Assembly (NCBI RefSeq): GCF_000372465.1
Contig: NZ_AQUZ01000016.1
Location: forward strand, 62,001-126,000
Length of the DNA: 64,000 bases
From: Kribbella catacumbae DSM 19601
GTDB lineage: Bacteria; Actinomycetota; Actinomycetes; Propionibacteriales; Kribbellaceae
Direction: 5' to 3'
Below are positions 49,595-58,380 of this stretch, piece after piece. Made by a program: the position numbers and the translations under genes. The notes beneath the pieces are model-generated. The model was not told the origin of the DNA. It ran no database searches and saw only the letters and a program-made list of their open reading frames with translations. The number at the start of each line of letters is the position of its first letter. Position 1 is the first letter of the stretch.

Positions 49595-50677
49595 ATGACG
49601 CCCGCACCGAAGCTCAAGCGATCCACTTTCCTGAAGGCCGCCGCGGTTGGTGCCGGCGCACTGGCCGCCGGGCCGGGAGTTGCCGCGGCCAGCCGGACCG
49701 GAGTACAGGCTGTGTTGACCACGAAGGTCGCTGATCTGACCGGGCCTGGATTGACGGACCGGTTCCGGATGCAGGCGACGGATCTGGGGATTCCCGTCCG
49801 GACGCCGGACGGGCGGATGTTGTTCATGTTCGGGGACACTTTCGAGGAGCCGCGCGTCGGCGGCGGGTGGTGGCGGTCGCCGGTCGCGTTGTGGTCGACG
49901 ACGACCGATCTGAACAGCGGCGTGCGCTGGTCGGGCGCGGTCGGGGGAGCGGCGGCGCAGCAGCTGTGGGACTACCCGCACGACAACCCGACCTTCTCGA
50001 CCGTGCTGCCGTCGGACGTGATCACCATCGGCGGGTCGATGTACCTGCACGCGATGGTGAACAAGGGACTGGGCAACGTCGTCTGGACCGAGATCTGGCG
50101 ATCGGACAACTCCGGCGCGAGCTGGTACCACACGGGCGCGAAGTTCCCGAGTGATCTCGACGGCGGGCTGTTCCAGTTGCTGACCTGGGGTGAGGGCAAC
50201 GACGGGTACGTCTACGTCTACTCGACGGGCTTCCAGCGGAACAAGCCGATCATCCTCAAGCGGGTCAGGAGCAACCAGATCGCCAACCCGGCGGCGTACG
50301 AGCCGTGGGGCTATCGCGATGGCGTCTGGGCCTGGGCCAACCCCGCGACGCCGATCCTGAACGGCAGCTTCGGCGAGATGAGCCTGCGTCCGCTCGGCGG
50401 CAAGTGGGTACTGACCTGGTTCAACGCCGGCGACTACCGGATCGACGGCATCATCATGGATACGCCGACGTCGAACCTCTACACGGCGCACCGGCAGACG
50501 CTGATCTACGGCGGTGCCTGGGGCCAGGAGAACGACAACCACGTCGCGCAGCTCTACGGCGGCTACGTCATCCCCGGCTCAACCCTGTCAGACATGCACC
50601 TGGCCGTCAGCCAATGGAACACCGACGCCGGCTGGCCCTACCGAGTCATGCAGTTCCGCGTCCGCGGATTCGGCTAG
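49595..50677 (+). CDS. Secreted DUF4185 protein
   Basis: 360 residues with GAGGAG about 6 bases before the ATG. The N-terminus (KLKRSTFLKAAAVGAGALAAGPGVAAAS) looks like a Tat-type signal with a KR pair, then a short linker. The rest is a beta-propeller-like DUF4185 domain: RMQATDLGIPVRTPDGRMLFMFGDTFEEP, WWRSPVALWSTTTDL, MHAMVNKGLGNVVWTEIWRSDNSGASWYHTG, NDGYVYVYSTGFQRNKPIILKRV and SDMHLAVSQWNTD. This fold is related to five-bladed glycosidases, so a carbohydrate-linked role outside the cell is plausible, but none is proved. The gene stands alone. Confidence 0.87.
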   Translation: MTPAPKLKRSTFLKAAAVGAGALAAGPGVAAASRTGVQAVLTTKVADLTGPGLTDRFRMQATDLGIPVRTPDGRMLFMFGDTFEEPRVGGGWWRSPVALWSTTTDLNSGVRWSGAVGGAAAQQLWDYPHDNPTFSTVLPSDVITIGGSMYLHAMVNKGLGNVVWTEIWRSDNSGASWYHTGAKFPSDLDGGLFQLLTWGEGNDGYVYVYSTGFQRNKPIILKRVRSNQIANPAAYEPWGYRDGVWAWANPATPILNGSFGEMSLRPLGGKWVLTWFNAGDYRIDGIIMDTPTSNLYTAHRQTLIYGGAWGQENDNHVAQLYGGYVIPGSTLSDMHLAVSQWNTDAGWPYRVMQFRVRGFG

Positions 50678-50680
50678 AGA

Positions 50681-51655
50681 TCACTCCAGTGGGTGGCCGT
50701 ACACCTCGGTCTCGACCTGGTCGAAGACCTTGTCGCTGTGTTTGAGCTGGCAGTCGAGGTCGGCCAGTGCGACGGCGATCTCGTCTTGATGCAGCTTCTT
50801 CAGGGCTGCTGCCCGTTCCCCGGTCAGACTGTCCGGATCGTCTCCGTCGAGCAGTTTGTCGAGGCGTTCCTCGTACTCACCGATGATCTCGTCCTGGTCT
50901 TCGATGTAGTCGTAGCCTTCCGCCTTCATGCATTTCGACCATGCCTGGCGGGCTGCCACGATCCTCTTGTCGGCCTGGACAAGGACATCCTTCGGGTTGA
51001 CGTAGGTGCCTCTCACCTGCACGGGGGTGAACACCTTGGTGACGGCCGCGCGGGTGCAGCCACCGGTGCTGGAGAAGTCTTCCTCGTCGAGGGTGAAGAC
51101 GAAGTCCGCGGTGGGGTCCTCGCCGAACAAGGTCCGGTTGTAGGCGACCTTGTTGGCCGGCGCCAGGCTGTTGTAGATCCTCAGGTTCGGCCCGAGGCCG
51201 GTGTCACGGACCGGGTTGTCCTGGCGGGTCGAGACGGCGAATCCCCACTTCGCTTTGTACTGCGCCCGGGTCATGCCGGGGTCGTGGCGGACCCGCGCCT
51301 GGGCGGCCTCGACGGTCTTGACGTCGACCGGCACGTACTCGAAGCCGGCCTCCGACATGCAGGTGGTGATCAACGCCTGGGTCTTCTCGACATGGTCGGC
51401 GAACTGCTGCTCGGTGAGGCCGAATTCCTTGGTGCCGGGCAACTTGGGGCTTTGTTTGGTTTCCGGCGCCTTGGTGGTCTTGGCCGGCGTCGTCGTGCTG
51501 CCACCCGGCGGCGTCGTGGTGGTACCCGACGACGCTGTTCCGGCGTTGTTGCTGCACGCCGGCAAGAGGAGGGCACTCGTACAGGCGACCGCGAGGAGGG
51601 CACCACCTCGCAGCTGGGCTGAATCTCGGCTGGTGGTCCTGCGCGGCAACCTCAC
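50681..51655 (-). CDS. Lipoprotein of unknown function
   Basis: 324 residues from GTG 51655, chosen for its ribosome site (AGGAG 8 bases upstream); an ATG at 51706 would add 17 unlikely residues. Lipobox LLPAC with the lipidated Cys34 is followed by a Thr/Pro-rich spacer (TTTTPPGGSTTTPAKTTKAPETK). The mature domain is mainly helical, with ITTCMSEAGFEYVP, DEEDFSSTGGCTRAAV, AWSKCMKAEGYDYIEDQDEIIGEYEERLDKL and LADLDCQLKHSDKVFDQVETEVYG. The C-x-x-x-(E/A)-G-(F/Y)-(E/D)-Y motif repeats twice, as in other actinomycete surface lipoproteins. It is divergent from the efflux operon and could act with it. Confidence 0.8.
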   Translation of the reverse strand: MRLPRRTTSRDSAQLRGGALLAVACTSALLLPACSNNAGTASSGTTTTPPGGSTTTPAKTTKAPETKQSPKLPGTKEFGLTEQQFADHVEKTQALITTCMSEAGFEYVPVDVKTVEAAQARVRHDPGMTRAQYKAKWGFAVSTRQDNPVRDTGLGPNLRIYNSLAPANKVAYNRTLFGEDPTADFVFTLDEEDFSSTGGCTRAAVTKVFTPVQVRGTYVNPKDVLVQADKRIVAARQAWSKCMKAEGYDYIEDQDEIIGEYEERLDKLLDGDDPDSLTGERAAALKKLHQDEIAVALADLDCQLKHSDKVFDQVETEVYGHPLE

Positions 51656-51722
51656 GTCCTCACTCCTCGCTGCTGCGTCGATCGTGTCCGGCTGCCAGAC
51701 AACCATCCGAAGCCTGAACCCT

Positions 51723-51756
51723 GGCTGAATCTGAACCTCGAAGGCCGTGTTCAGCC
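51723..51756. promoter_or_regulatory. Inverted repeat in the divergent lipoprotein/efflux promoter region
   Basis: GGCTGAA (51723-51729) and TTCAGCC (51750-51756) form a 7-bp perfect dyad with a 20-base spacer, in the gap between the divergent lipoprotein and efflux-adaptor genes. Candidate operator only. Confidence 0.3.
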
Positions 51757-51811
51757 TGCGGTCAGGTTGGTCTTGCGATGCTGCCAGCTACTGATCAGGA
51801 GGCTGATGCAG

Positions 51812-53005
51812 ATGAAGCGACGGAGGCTCGCGCTATCGGTGCTGGCAGTGGTGCTGCTGTCGTCGTTGGGGACCTGGTTCGCGAGCTCCCGGATCCGGTC
51901 GCCGGCCGAGATCGCCGCCAGCGCCGCGCCGCCGCCCGCCGCCCCGATCCTGGTCCCGGTCGAGACGCGGGTGCTGGCGACCCGGATCGTGAGCCGCGGT
52001 ATCGGGCACTACGGGTCGGCACAGAGTTTGTCGGTGACCAGATCAGCGCTGAAGCAGGGCGCCCGGGTGGTCACCAGCCTTCCGAGCGCCGGTGCGCTCG
52101 TCACCGAGGGCAGCGTGTTGCTGACCATCTCGGGTCGCCCGACGTTCCTGCTCGACGGCGCGCAGCCGACTTATCGTGACCTGGGACCGGGCATGTCCGG
52201 CAACGACGTCCGCCAGCTCGAAGTGGCTCTTGGCCGGCTGATGCTGAATCCCGGCCGCGTCGACGGCTTGTACGACCAGGCGACTGCCCAGGCGGTCGGA
52301 GCCCTGTACCGGAGACACGGTTTCGCCCCGGTCGTGGCCACCTCGGCGCAGGTGGACGCGGCGCAGCCGGCGGAGTCCGCGCTGATCCGGGGCGCGCGTG
52401 GCGGCGGCGGGATACAGCTTCCCGCCGACGAGGTCGTCTTCGTCGCAGCGACGCCGTTGCGGGTCAGCAAGGCCGACGCCAAGCTCGGAACCGAGCCGCA
52501 AGGCAGCCTGGTGACCGTCACCAATTCGATCGTCGAGGTGGATGGCGTGCTTCCCGTCGAGCAGGCCAAACTGATCCGGGCGGGCGCAGCCGTGCTCATC
52601 GACGAGCCGGCCCTGGGTATCAAGACCAGTGGAACGATCAGCCATCTCGCCCAGCAGCCGGGCACCGGCGGCGCGGACGGTTTCCATGTCGCCTTCCAGG
52701 TGATCGTGCCCCGGCCCGTTCCCGCCCTCATCGGCGCATCGGTGCGGCTGACCGTGGTGATCAGGTCGACAAAGGTGTCGACGCTGGCGGTTCCGGTCGC
52801 CGCCTTGTCGCTGGGGCCGGACGGCGAGTCGCGCGTGCAGCGGTCCGCAGGCGGCAAGGTCACCCCTGTTCGCGTCGAGCCGGGCCTGTCCGCCGAGGGC
52901 TACGTCGCGGTCACTGCTGCCGGCGGTGAGCTCAAGGCGGGTGACCTCGTCGTGGTCGGATTCTCCGCGGACGGCGCACCGAAGGAGGCGAAGAACGGTG
53001 GTTGA
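51812..53005 (+). CDS. Membrane-anchored efflux adaptor (MacA/HlyD-like) with peptidoglycan-binding domain
   Basis: 397 residues from ATG 51812, 9 bases after AGGAGG; the ATG at 51806 is only 3 bases after it but remains possible. An N-terminal helix (LALSVLAVVLLSSLGTWFASS) anchors the protein. The extracytoplasmic part shows an HlyD/MacA-type barrel start (VETRVLATRIVSRGIGHYG), a PG-binding_1 domain (about 130-175, LGPGMSGNDVRQLEVALGRLMLNPGRVDGLYDQATAQAV) and a C-terminal adaptor domain (VPVAALSLGPDGESRV, VRVEPGLSAEGYVAVT). In Gram-positives such adaptors link MacB-like exporters to the cell wall. The ATPase and permease genes follow with overlaps. Confidence 0.88.
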   Translation: MKRRRLALSVLAVVLLSSLGTWFASSRIRSPAEIAASAAPPPAAPILVPVETRVLATRIVSRGIGHYGSAQSLSVTRSALKQGARVVTSLPSAGALVTEGSVLLTISGRPTFLLDGAQPTYRDLGPGMSGNDVRQLEVALGRLMLNPGRVDGLYDQATAQAVGALYRRHGFAPVVATSAQVDAAQPAESALIRGARGGGGIQLPADEVVFVAATPLRVSKADAKLGTEPQGSLVTVTNSIVEVDGVLPVEQAKLIRAGAAVLIDEPALGIKTSGTISHLAQQPGTGGADGFHVAFQVIVPRPVPALIGASVRLTVVIRSTKVSTLAVPVAALSLGPDGESRVQRSAGGKVTPVRVEPGLSAEGYVAVTAAGGELKAGDLVVVGFSADGAPKEAKNGG

Positions 53006-53720
53006 GGACAGCCCAGGCATCGATGACGAAAGGTTGGTTGAGGCCGCTGTCCCGATGGTCGAGCTGACCCGGATCACCCGCCGGTATGGGTCGGTCGCGC
53101 CGGTGGAGGCGCTGCGCTCAGTCGATCTGGAGGTACGAACAGGCGAATGGGTGGCCATCGTGGGCGCTTCCGGCTCAGGCAAGTCCACCCTGCTCAATAT
53201 CGTCGGCTGCCTCGACCGCCAGACCAGTGGAACCTACCGGCTCGCAGGCGTCGACGTGTCGACCCTGAACGATCGTCAGCGCGCGGGGATGCGCAGCCAC
53301 TACCTGGCCTTCATCTTCCAGTCCTTCCACCTGATGGCCCACCGCAGCGTCCTCGAGAACGTCACGCTGGCCGAGGTCTATGGGAGGCGTCCACGCACCG
53401 GGCGACAGGGCCGCGCTCATGCCGCGCTGAGCGCCGTCGGTCTCGAGGGTCGCACCGACTTTCTGCCCACCCGGCTGTCCGGCGGAGAGCGGCAACGAGT
53501 AGCGATCGCCCGGGCGCTGATCAGCGGCCCGAAACTACTGCTCTGTGACGAGCCCACAGGCAACCTGGACTCAGCCACGACCCAGGGCATCCTCGAGCTG
53601 CTCGGCGGCCTCCATGACAAGGGCCTCACTATCATCATGATCACCCACGACATCACAGTCGCTGACCGGGCCGAGCGCAGGCTGCGCATCGCCGACGGCA
53701 AGATCGCGGGTGACGGATGA
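52998..53720 (+). CDS. MacB-like ABC transporter ATP-binding protein
   Basis: 240 residues from GTG 52998, overlapping the adaptor stop by 8 bases. Walker A GASGSGKST, Q-loop IFQSFHLMAHRSVLENV, signature LSGGERQR, Walker B LLLCDEPTGNLD and switch THD are intact. The first 18 residues are acidic and lead into VELTRITRRYG. It drives the permease that follows with an ATGA overlap, forming a MacA-MacB-like tripartite exporter. Confidence 0.93.
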   Translation: MVEDSPGIDDERLVEAAVPMVELTRITRRYGSVAPVEALRSVDLEVRTGEWVAIVGASGSGKSTLLNIVGCLDRQTSGTYRLAGVDVSTLNDRQRAGMRSHYLAFIFQSFHLMAHRSVLENVTLAEVYGRRPRTGRQGRAHAALSAVGLEGRTDFLPTRLSGGERQRVAIARALISGPKLLLCDEPTGNLDSATTQGILELLGGLHDKGLTIIMITHDITVADRAERRLRIADGKIAGDG

Positions 53721-54967
53721 CCACCCCCGCGCCCAGCCGTCGGGGGCCGGCCGAGGCCGGCCGGTCGGGCATGTGGGCACGTGACCTGCTGACCGAGGCG
53801 TTCGCCGGATTGTTCGGCCGCCCGCTGCGGATGGCCCTGACCGTCCTCGGCACTGTGATCGGCCTGGCCGCCCTGGTGGCGACCCTCGGGCTGTCCCGCA
53901 CCGCCGGCAACCAGATCATCGGCCGCTTCGACGAGCTCAACGCCACCGAGATCACCGTACTCGCCAACCCTGACCCCAACGGCGATCCGGGACCCACCAT
54001 CCCGTGGGATGCGCCGCAACGGCTCAGCCGCCTGAACGGTGTCGTCGCTGCAGGCACCTTGAGCGAGATCGACGTCGGCGACGATCTGGTCAGCGCCTCA
54101 CCGATGCGCGATCCGCGGCGACGCACGGACTTCAAGCTGGCCGTCGAGGCCGCCTCACCGGAGCTGTTCACAGCGATCAGGGCGAAACTCCACAGCGGTC
54201 GCCTTCCTGATCGAGGCCACGAACAACGAGGCGACCACGTGGCCGTACTCGGCCCGAACGCGGCCGAACAGCTGGGGATCACTCGGCTGGACGGCTCGAC
54301 GGCGATCCGGATCGGCGACCAGGTCCTGACCGTGATCGGCATCCTCGACGAGGTCGCCCGCAAACACACCCTGCTCAGCGCGGTGATCATCCCCGAAGGC
54401 GCCGCCCGCAGCCTCTTTGCGCTGCAAGCACCACAATCCGTCGTTGTCGAGACGGCCGTCGGTGCCACCTCACTCCTTTCGCGCCAGATCCCACTCGCGC
54501 TTCGACCCGACAAGCCCGACACCCTGAAGATCTCCTCGCCGCAGCCGCCCCAGCAGCTGCGGGCCGGTGTCAGCCGCGACCTGAACGTGTTGTTCCTGAT
54601 GCTCGGAGGTGTCTCGCTTCTCGTCGGCGCGATCGGTATCGCCAACGTGACACTGGTCTCCGTGATGGAGCGGGTCGGTGAGATCGGTCTACGCCGCGCG
54701 CTGGGAGCGACCCGCCGCCACATCGCCGGCCAGTTCCTGATGGAGAGCGTCACCATGGGGGTGCTGGGCGGTGTCCTCGGCGCGAGTATCGGCATGCTGG
54801 TGGTCGTCGCCGTCGCGGCCTATCAGTCCTGGACACCGGTGATCGACCCCTTCGTTCCCCTCCTCGCCCCCGTGATCGGCGGTGTCACCGGCCTCCTGGC
54901 AGGTCTGTACCCCGCGCTCCGCGCGGCGGCCCTGCAACCGGTCGAGGCCCTGCGTTCAGGGACCTGA
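53717..54967 (+). CDS. MacB-like ABC transporter permease
   Basis: 416 residues, overlapping the ATPase stop by ATGA. Topology is the compact MacB form: TM1 (about 40-62, LRMALTVLGTVIGLAALVATLGLS), a periplasmic-type MacB-PCD domain (about 65-285, with ATEITVLANPDP and HVAVLGPNAAEQLGI), then three helices of the single FtsX domain (about 293-405; SVMERVGEIGLRRALGATRRHIAGQFLMES). The C-terminus LQPVEALRSGT is the family's typical end. Together with the adaptor and ATPase it probably exports a peptide or antibiotic. Confidence 0.93.
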   Translation: MTTPAPSRRGPAEAGRSGMWARDLLTEAFAGLFGRPLRMALTVLGTVIGLAALVATLGLSRTAGNQIIGRFDELNATEITVLANPDPNGDPGPTIPWDAPQRLSRLNGVVAAGTLSEIDVGDDLVSASPMRDPRRRTDFKLAVEAASPELFTAIRAKLHSGRLPDRGHEQRGDHVAVLGPNAAEQLGITRLDGSTAIRIGDQVLTVIGILDEVARKHTLLSAVIIPEGAARSLFALQAPQSVVVETAVGATSLLSRQIPLALRPDKPDTLKISSPQPPQQLRAGVSRDLNVLFLMLGGVSLLVGAIGIANVTLVSVMERVGEIGLRRALGATRRHIAGQFLMESVTMGVLGGVLGASIGMLVVVAVAAYQSWTPVIDPFVPLLAPVIGGVTGLLAGLYPALRAAALQPVEALRSGT

Positions 54968-55024
54968 CGTACGCGGCTCACGACAGCCGATCAGTGCTGT
55001 TTCGAACCGTGACCAAGCTGGGCA

Positions 55025-55053
55025 TTGATAAAGTAACACGCATGGTTTAACTT
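55025..55053 (+). promoter_or_regulatory. Promoter with overlapping dyad for the sugar operon
   Basis: TTGATA (55025-55030), a 17-base spacer and TAACTT (55048-55053) make a well-formed housekeeping-type promoter, rare in this GC-rich window. An imperfect palindrome, AAGT at one end and ACTT at the other, fills 55031-55053 exactly between and over the -10, so a repressor bound there would block RNA polymerase. The transcription start would fall near 55060, leaving about 80 bases of 5' UTR. Confidence 0.6.
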
Positions 55054-55139
55054 ACTCGGGACTTGGGCTTCTGTGGCCCAGACCACACCCCTGAACCGCC
55101 CAGTTGGTCGGGGTGATCCCGGAAACCTGAGGAGTTCCG

Positions 55140-56519
55140 ATGACGAGAACGGCACGGTTTGTCGTGACCCTGACTTCGGCGGCGCTGGTGCTGACGACGG
55201 CAGCCTGCGCGGACGGCAGTACGCCGGCGGCGACCGGCGGTGGGGCGATCGACCAGAAGGCGCCCGTCACGATCACTGTCGGGAACAAGCCCAAGCCGGA
55301 CAAGCCGGCCGACGTCGCCGCCTTCGAGCGCAACGTCAAGAAGTTCATGGCCGACCATCCCAACATCACCGTCAAGGCGACCGAGACGGCCTGGGACGCG
55401 CAGACCTTCCAGGCGCAGGTGGCCGGTGGCTCGCTCCCGACGGTGATGAGCATCAGCTTCACCGAGCCGCTGAACATGATTCCGAACAAGCAGTTGCCGG
55501 ACATCACCGACGAACTCAAGCTGGTCGACCTGACCAAGGACCTCAATCCCGAGACGCTGAAGATGGTCCAGGACGACAAGGGCCGGATCTACGGCGTACC
55601 GTTCGAGGCCTTCTCGGTCGGGCTCGCCTACAACCGCGCACTGTTCAAGCAGGCCGGCCTCGACCCGGACAAGCCGCCGGCGAACTGGGACGAGGTCCGT
55701 CAGTACGCGAAGCAGATCACCGAGAAGACCGGCAAGGCCGGTTACGCGCAGCTGACCAAGGACAACACCGGTGGCTGGATGCTCACCACGATGACCTACA
55801 GCATGGGCGGCACGGTCCAGAGTCCCGATGGCAAGAAGAGCACCTTCAACGACGCGCCGGCCAAGAAGGCGCTGCAGTTGCTGAAGGACATGCGCTGGAC
55901 CGATAACACCATGGGCACGAACTTCCTCTACAACCAGGAGGAGGCCCGGCAGGACTTCGCGGCCGGCAAGATCGGCATGATCATGCAGGCGCCGGACGCC
56001 TACGACATGTGCGTCAAGAACTTCGGGATGAAGCCGGCCGACTTCGGCGAGGGCGCCCTGCCGCAGGACGGCGGCCCGCACGGCACCCTGACCGGCGGTT
56101 CGATCAAGATGATCAACCCGAAGTCGACCAAGAACGAGATCGTCGCCGCGCTCAAGTGGATCAAGTCGCAGGAGTTCGACAAGTACACCACCGAGTCGCT
56201 CGCGGTGCAGAACGCCAAGGACACCATCGCCGACAAGGGCTTCGTCGGCCGGCCCGGCATCACGCCGCTGAGCCAGCAGACCTACGACCAGTACAACAAG
56301 TGGCGTGAGCCGTTCAACAACGTGCCGGTCCAGCAGTTCAAGGGCTACGTCGAGTCCACCACCTCGCTGAAGCTGCTGCCCGAGCCGGTCAAGAAGGGCC
56401 AGGAGGTCTACGCGCTGCTCGACCCGGTCGTCCAGCAGGTGCTGACCAAGAAGGACGCGGACATCGACAAGTTACTCACCGACGCCGCTTCGAAGATCGA
56501 CGCCCGCCTGGCGCGGTAG
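55140..56519 (+). CDS. Sugar ABC transporter substrate-binding lipoprotein
   Basis: 459 residues. Signal peptide with lipobox TTAAC, lipidated Cys23. It is a family 1 extracellular solute-binding protein (MalE-like fold): PVTITVGNKPKPDKPADVAAFERNVKKFMADHPNITVKATETAWD, VPFEAFSVGLAYNRALFKQAGLDPDKPPANWDEVRQYAKQI, and IGMIMQAPDAYDM. It hands its sugar to the two permeases encoded 4 bases downstream. No ATPase gene is present; in actinomycetes a shared MsiK-type ATPase usually serves such systems. The catabolic genes downstream suggest a sugar acid or uronate-containing oligosaccharide. Confidence 0.93.
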   Translation: MTRTARFVVTLTSAALVLTTAACADGSTPAATGGGAIDQKAPVTITVGNKPKPDKPADVAAFERNVKKFMADHPNITVKATETAWDAQTFQAQVAGGSLPTVMSISFTEPLNMIPNKQLPDITDELKLVDLTKDLNPETLKMVQDDKGRIYGVPFEAFSVGLAYNRALFKQAGLDPDKPPANWDEVRQYAKQITEKTGKAGYAQLTKDNTGGWMLTTMTYSMGGTVQSPDGKKSTFNDAPAKKALQLLKDMRWTDNTMGTNFLYNQEEARQDFAAGKIGMIMQAPDAYDMCVKNFGMKPADFGEGALPQDGGPHGTLTGGSIKMINPKSTKNEIVAALKWIKSQEFDKYTTESLAVQNAKDTIADKGFVGRPGITPLSQQTYDQYNKWREPFNNVPVQQFKGYVESTTSLKLLPEPVKKGQEVYALLDPVVQQVLTKKDADIDKLLTDAASKIDARLAR

Positions 56520-56523
56520 TCCG

Positions 56524-57459
56524 ATGGCTGTCCTGACGCGTCCCTCGACGGCGATCCCCGCCTCTCGGTCCCGCCGGAGCCCGGTCACCTGGTACCGCTC
56601 CGGCGGACTGAGCAGCATCGTCTTCGCCCTGCCCCTGGTACTGATCTTCCTGTACTTCTCCTGGGGCCCGATCGTCCGCGGGCTGGTGCTGTCCTTCCAG
56701 AAGAACAACCTGGTCACCACGCCCGAGTGGGTCGGCATGGCCAACTTCAGCTACGTGCTGACCGACCCACAGTTGCCCCAGGCAACACTCAACACCCTGT
56801 ACTTCGCGCTGCTCGCGCTGATCTTCGGCTTCCCGGTGCCGCTGTTCCTGGCGGTGTTCATCAGCGAACTGCGCAAGACCGGCTGGCTCTACAACGTGTT
56901 CTCCTACCTGCCGGCGGTCGTCCCGCCGGTGGCGGCGATCCTGTTGTGGAAGTTCTTCTACGACCCGAGTACGTCGGGGGTGTTCAACGCGATCCTTGGC
57001 TGGTTCGGGATCGGGCCGTTCGCCTGGCTGAACTCGCCGGACCTGGCGATGCCGGCGATCGTGATCGAGGCGACCTGGGCCGGCGCCGGGGCGACCTCGA
57101 TCATCTACCTGGCCGCGCTGACCGGCGTACGGACCGAACTGTACGAGGCGGCCGAGCTGGACGGGGCCGGGATCTGGCGGCGGGTCTGGCACGTCACGCT
57201 GCCGCAGATCCGCGGAATCATCCTGATCATGATGCTGCTGCAGCTGATCGGGACGTTCCAGGTGTTCACCGAACCGTTCCTGTTCACCGGCGGCGGTCCG
57301 GACAACGCGACCACGACGATCCTGTTGCTGATCTACCGGTACGCGTTCATCAACGGCGACTTCGGTGCCGCCACCGCGCTCAGCGTGCTGCTCGCGCTGG
57401 TGCTGTGCGTGCTGTCGGTGGCCTATCACTTCATGACCAGACGCTGGAGTACGACATGA
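56524..57459 (+). CDS. Sugar ABC transporter permease (MalF-like)
   Basis: 311 residues, six membrane helices, first near residues 34-56. The cytosolic EAA loop that docks the ATPase reads LYEAAELDGAGIWRRVWHVTLPQIRG. The gene starts 4 bases after the binding-protein stop and overlaps the second permease by ATGA, so the three are one operon under the promoter at 55025. Confidence 0.94.
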   Translation: MAVLTRPSTAIPASRSRRSPVTWYRSGGLSSIVFALPLVLIFLYFSWGPIVRGLVLSFQKNNLVTTPEWVGMANFSYVLTDPQLPQATLNTLYFALLALIFGFPVPLFLAVFISELRKTGWLYNVFSYLPAVVPPVAAILLWKFFYDPSTSGVFNAILGWFGIGPFAWLNSPDLAMPAIVIEATWAGAGATSIIYLAALTGVRTELYEAAELDGAGIWRRVWHVTLPQIRGIILIMMLLQLIGTFQVFTEPFLFTGGGPDNATTTILLLIYRYAFINGDFGAATALSVLLALVLCVLSVAYHFMTRRWSTT

Positions 57460-58346
57460 CCGCCGAGGCGCAGGAGCGCGGCATCATCTCCACGGCCGAT
57501 CGCAAGCGGCCGCTGATTCAGTACGGGTTGCCCGCGATTCAGGTGCTGCTGTTCATCGGTGTGGTGATCGCCGGTGTCGGTCCGCTGCTGTGGCTGCTGA
57601 AGTCCGGGTTGTCGACCAGCCAGGACATCCTGCAGGGCCCGATGCAGTTGTGGCCGAGCGGCATCCAGTGGCAGAACATGCCGGACGCGTGGACGCGGGT
57701 GCAGATCGGCTCGTACCTCGGCAACACGGCGATCATCGCGATCGGGTCGCTGCTCTCGACGCTGTTCGTCTGTACGACGGGCGCGTTCGTGCTGAGCGTG
57801 CTCCGCCCGAAATGGGGGCCGATCGTCACCGGCGCCGTACTCGCGACGCTGTTCCTGCCCGGCGTGATCTCGCTGGTCCCGCTCTACCTGACCATCCTGA
57901 AGATGCCGGTCCTGGGCGTGAACCTGCAGAACACGTTCTGGGCGGTCTGGCTGCCACAGGCGGCGGGCGCGTTCAACATCTTGGTGATGAAGCGGTACTT
58001 CGACGCGATCCCGCGCGAGCTGATCGAGGCGGCGCGGATCGACGGCGCCAGCAACCTGAGACTGTTCACGTCGCTGATCCTGCCGCTGTCCAAGCCCATC
58101 CTCGGAGTCGTCGCGCTGCTCACCGTGATCGGTTCCTGGAAGGACTATCTCTGGCCGCTCCTGGTCCTCCCTGACCCAAAGCTGCAACCGATCTCAGTCG
58201 CACTCCCCAGAGTGGCGGAAACCACGGAAATCTCCCTGCAGATGAGCGCATTATTCCTGGCGGTCCTGATCCCCGTCGTGCTCTTCTTGATCTTCCAGAA
58301 GCAGTTCCTGCGCGGGGTCGGAATGTCAGGCGGCATCAAAGATTGA
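57456..58346 (+). CDS. Sugar ABC transporter permease (MalG-like)
   Basis: 296 residues from ATG 57456, overlapping the first permease stop. The EAA loop is LIEAARIDGASNLRLFTSLILPLSKP. It ends GVGMSGGIKD, close to the usual MalG end. The TGA stop (58344-58346) merges with the right end of the TnpB element, so the last residue or the stop itself may come from the insertion. Before that insertion, the next gene of the operon would have been the epimerase at 59682. Confidence 0.93.
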   Translation: MTAEAQERGIISTADRKRPLIQYGLPAIQVLLFIGVVIAGVGPLLWLLKSGLSTSQDILQGPMQLWPSGIQWQNMPDAWTRVQIGSYLGNTAIIAIGSLLSTLFVCTTGAFVLSVLRPKWGPIVTGAVLATLFLPGVISLVPLYLTILKMPVLGVNLQNTFWAVWLPQAAGAFNILVMKRYFDAIPRELIEAARIDGASNLRLFTSLILPLSKPILGVVALLTVIGSWKDYLWPLLVLPDPKLQPISVALPRVAETTEISLQMSALFLAVLIPVVLFLIFQKQFLRGVGMSGGIKD

Positions 58347-58352
58347 CGTCCT

Positions 58353-58370
58353 CCTCGCCCTGAGGCGGGG
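58353..58370 (-). ncRNA. Right-end hairpin, presumed 3' part of the TnpB guide RNA (reRNA)
   Basis: A 7-bp stem with a CTGA/TCAG loop lies between the tnpB stop and the element edge. In characterised TnpB systems the RNA scaffold covers the gene's 3' end through the right end and then runs into the flank, which acts as guide. Here the guide would be about 16-20 bases complementary to the last codons of the permease gene, near 58325-58344. The exact RNA ends are inferred. Confidence 0.5.
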
Positions 58371-58380
58371 ATTCCAACCA

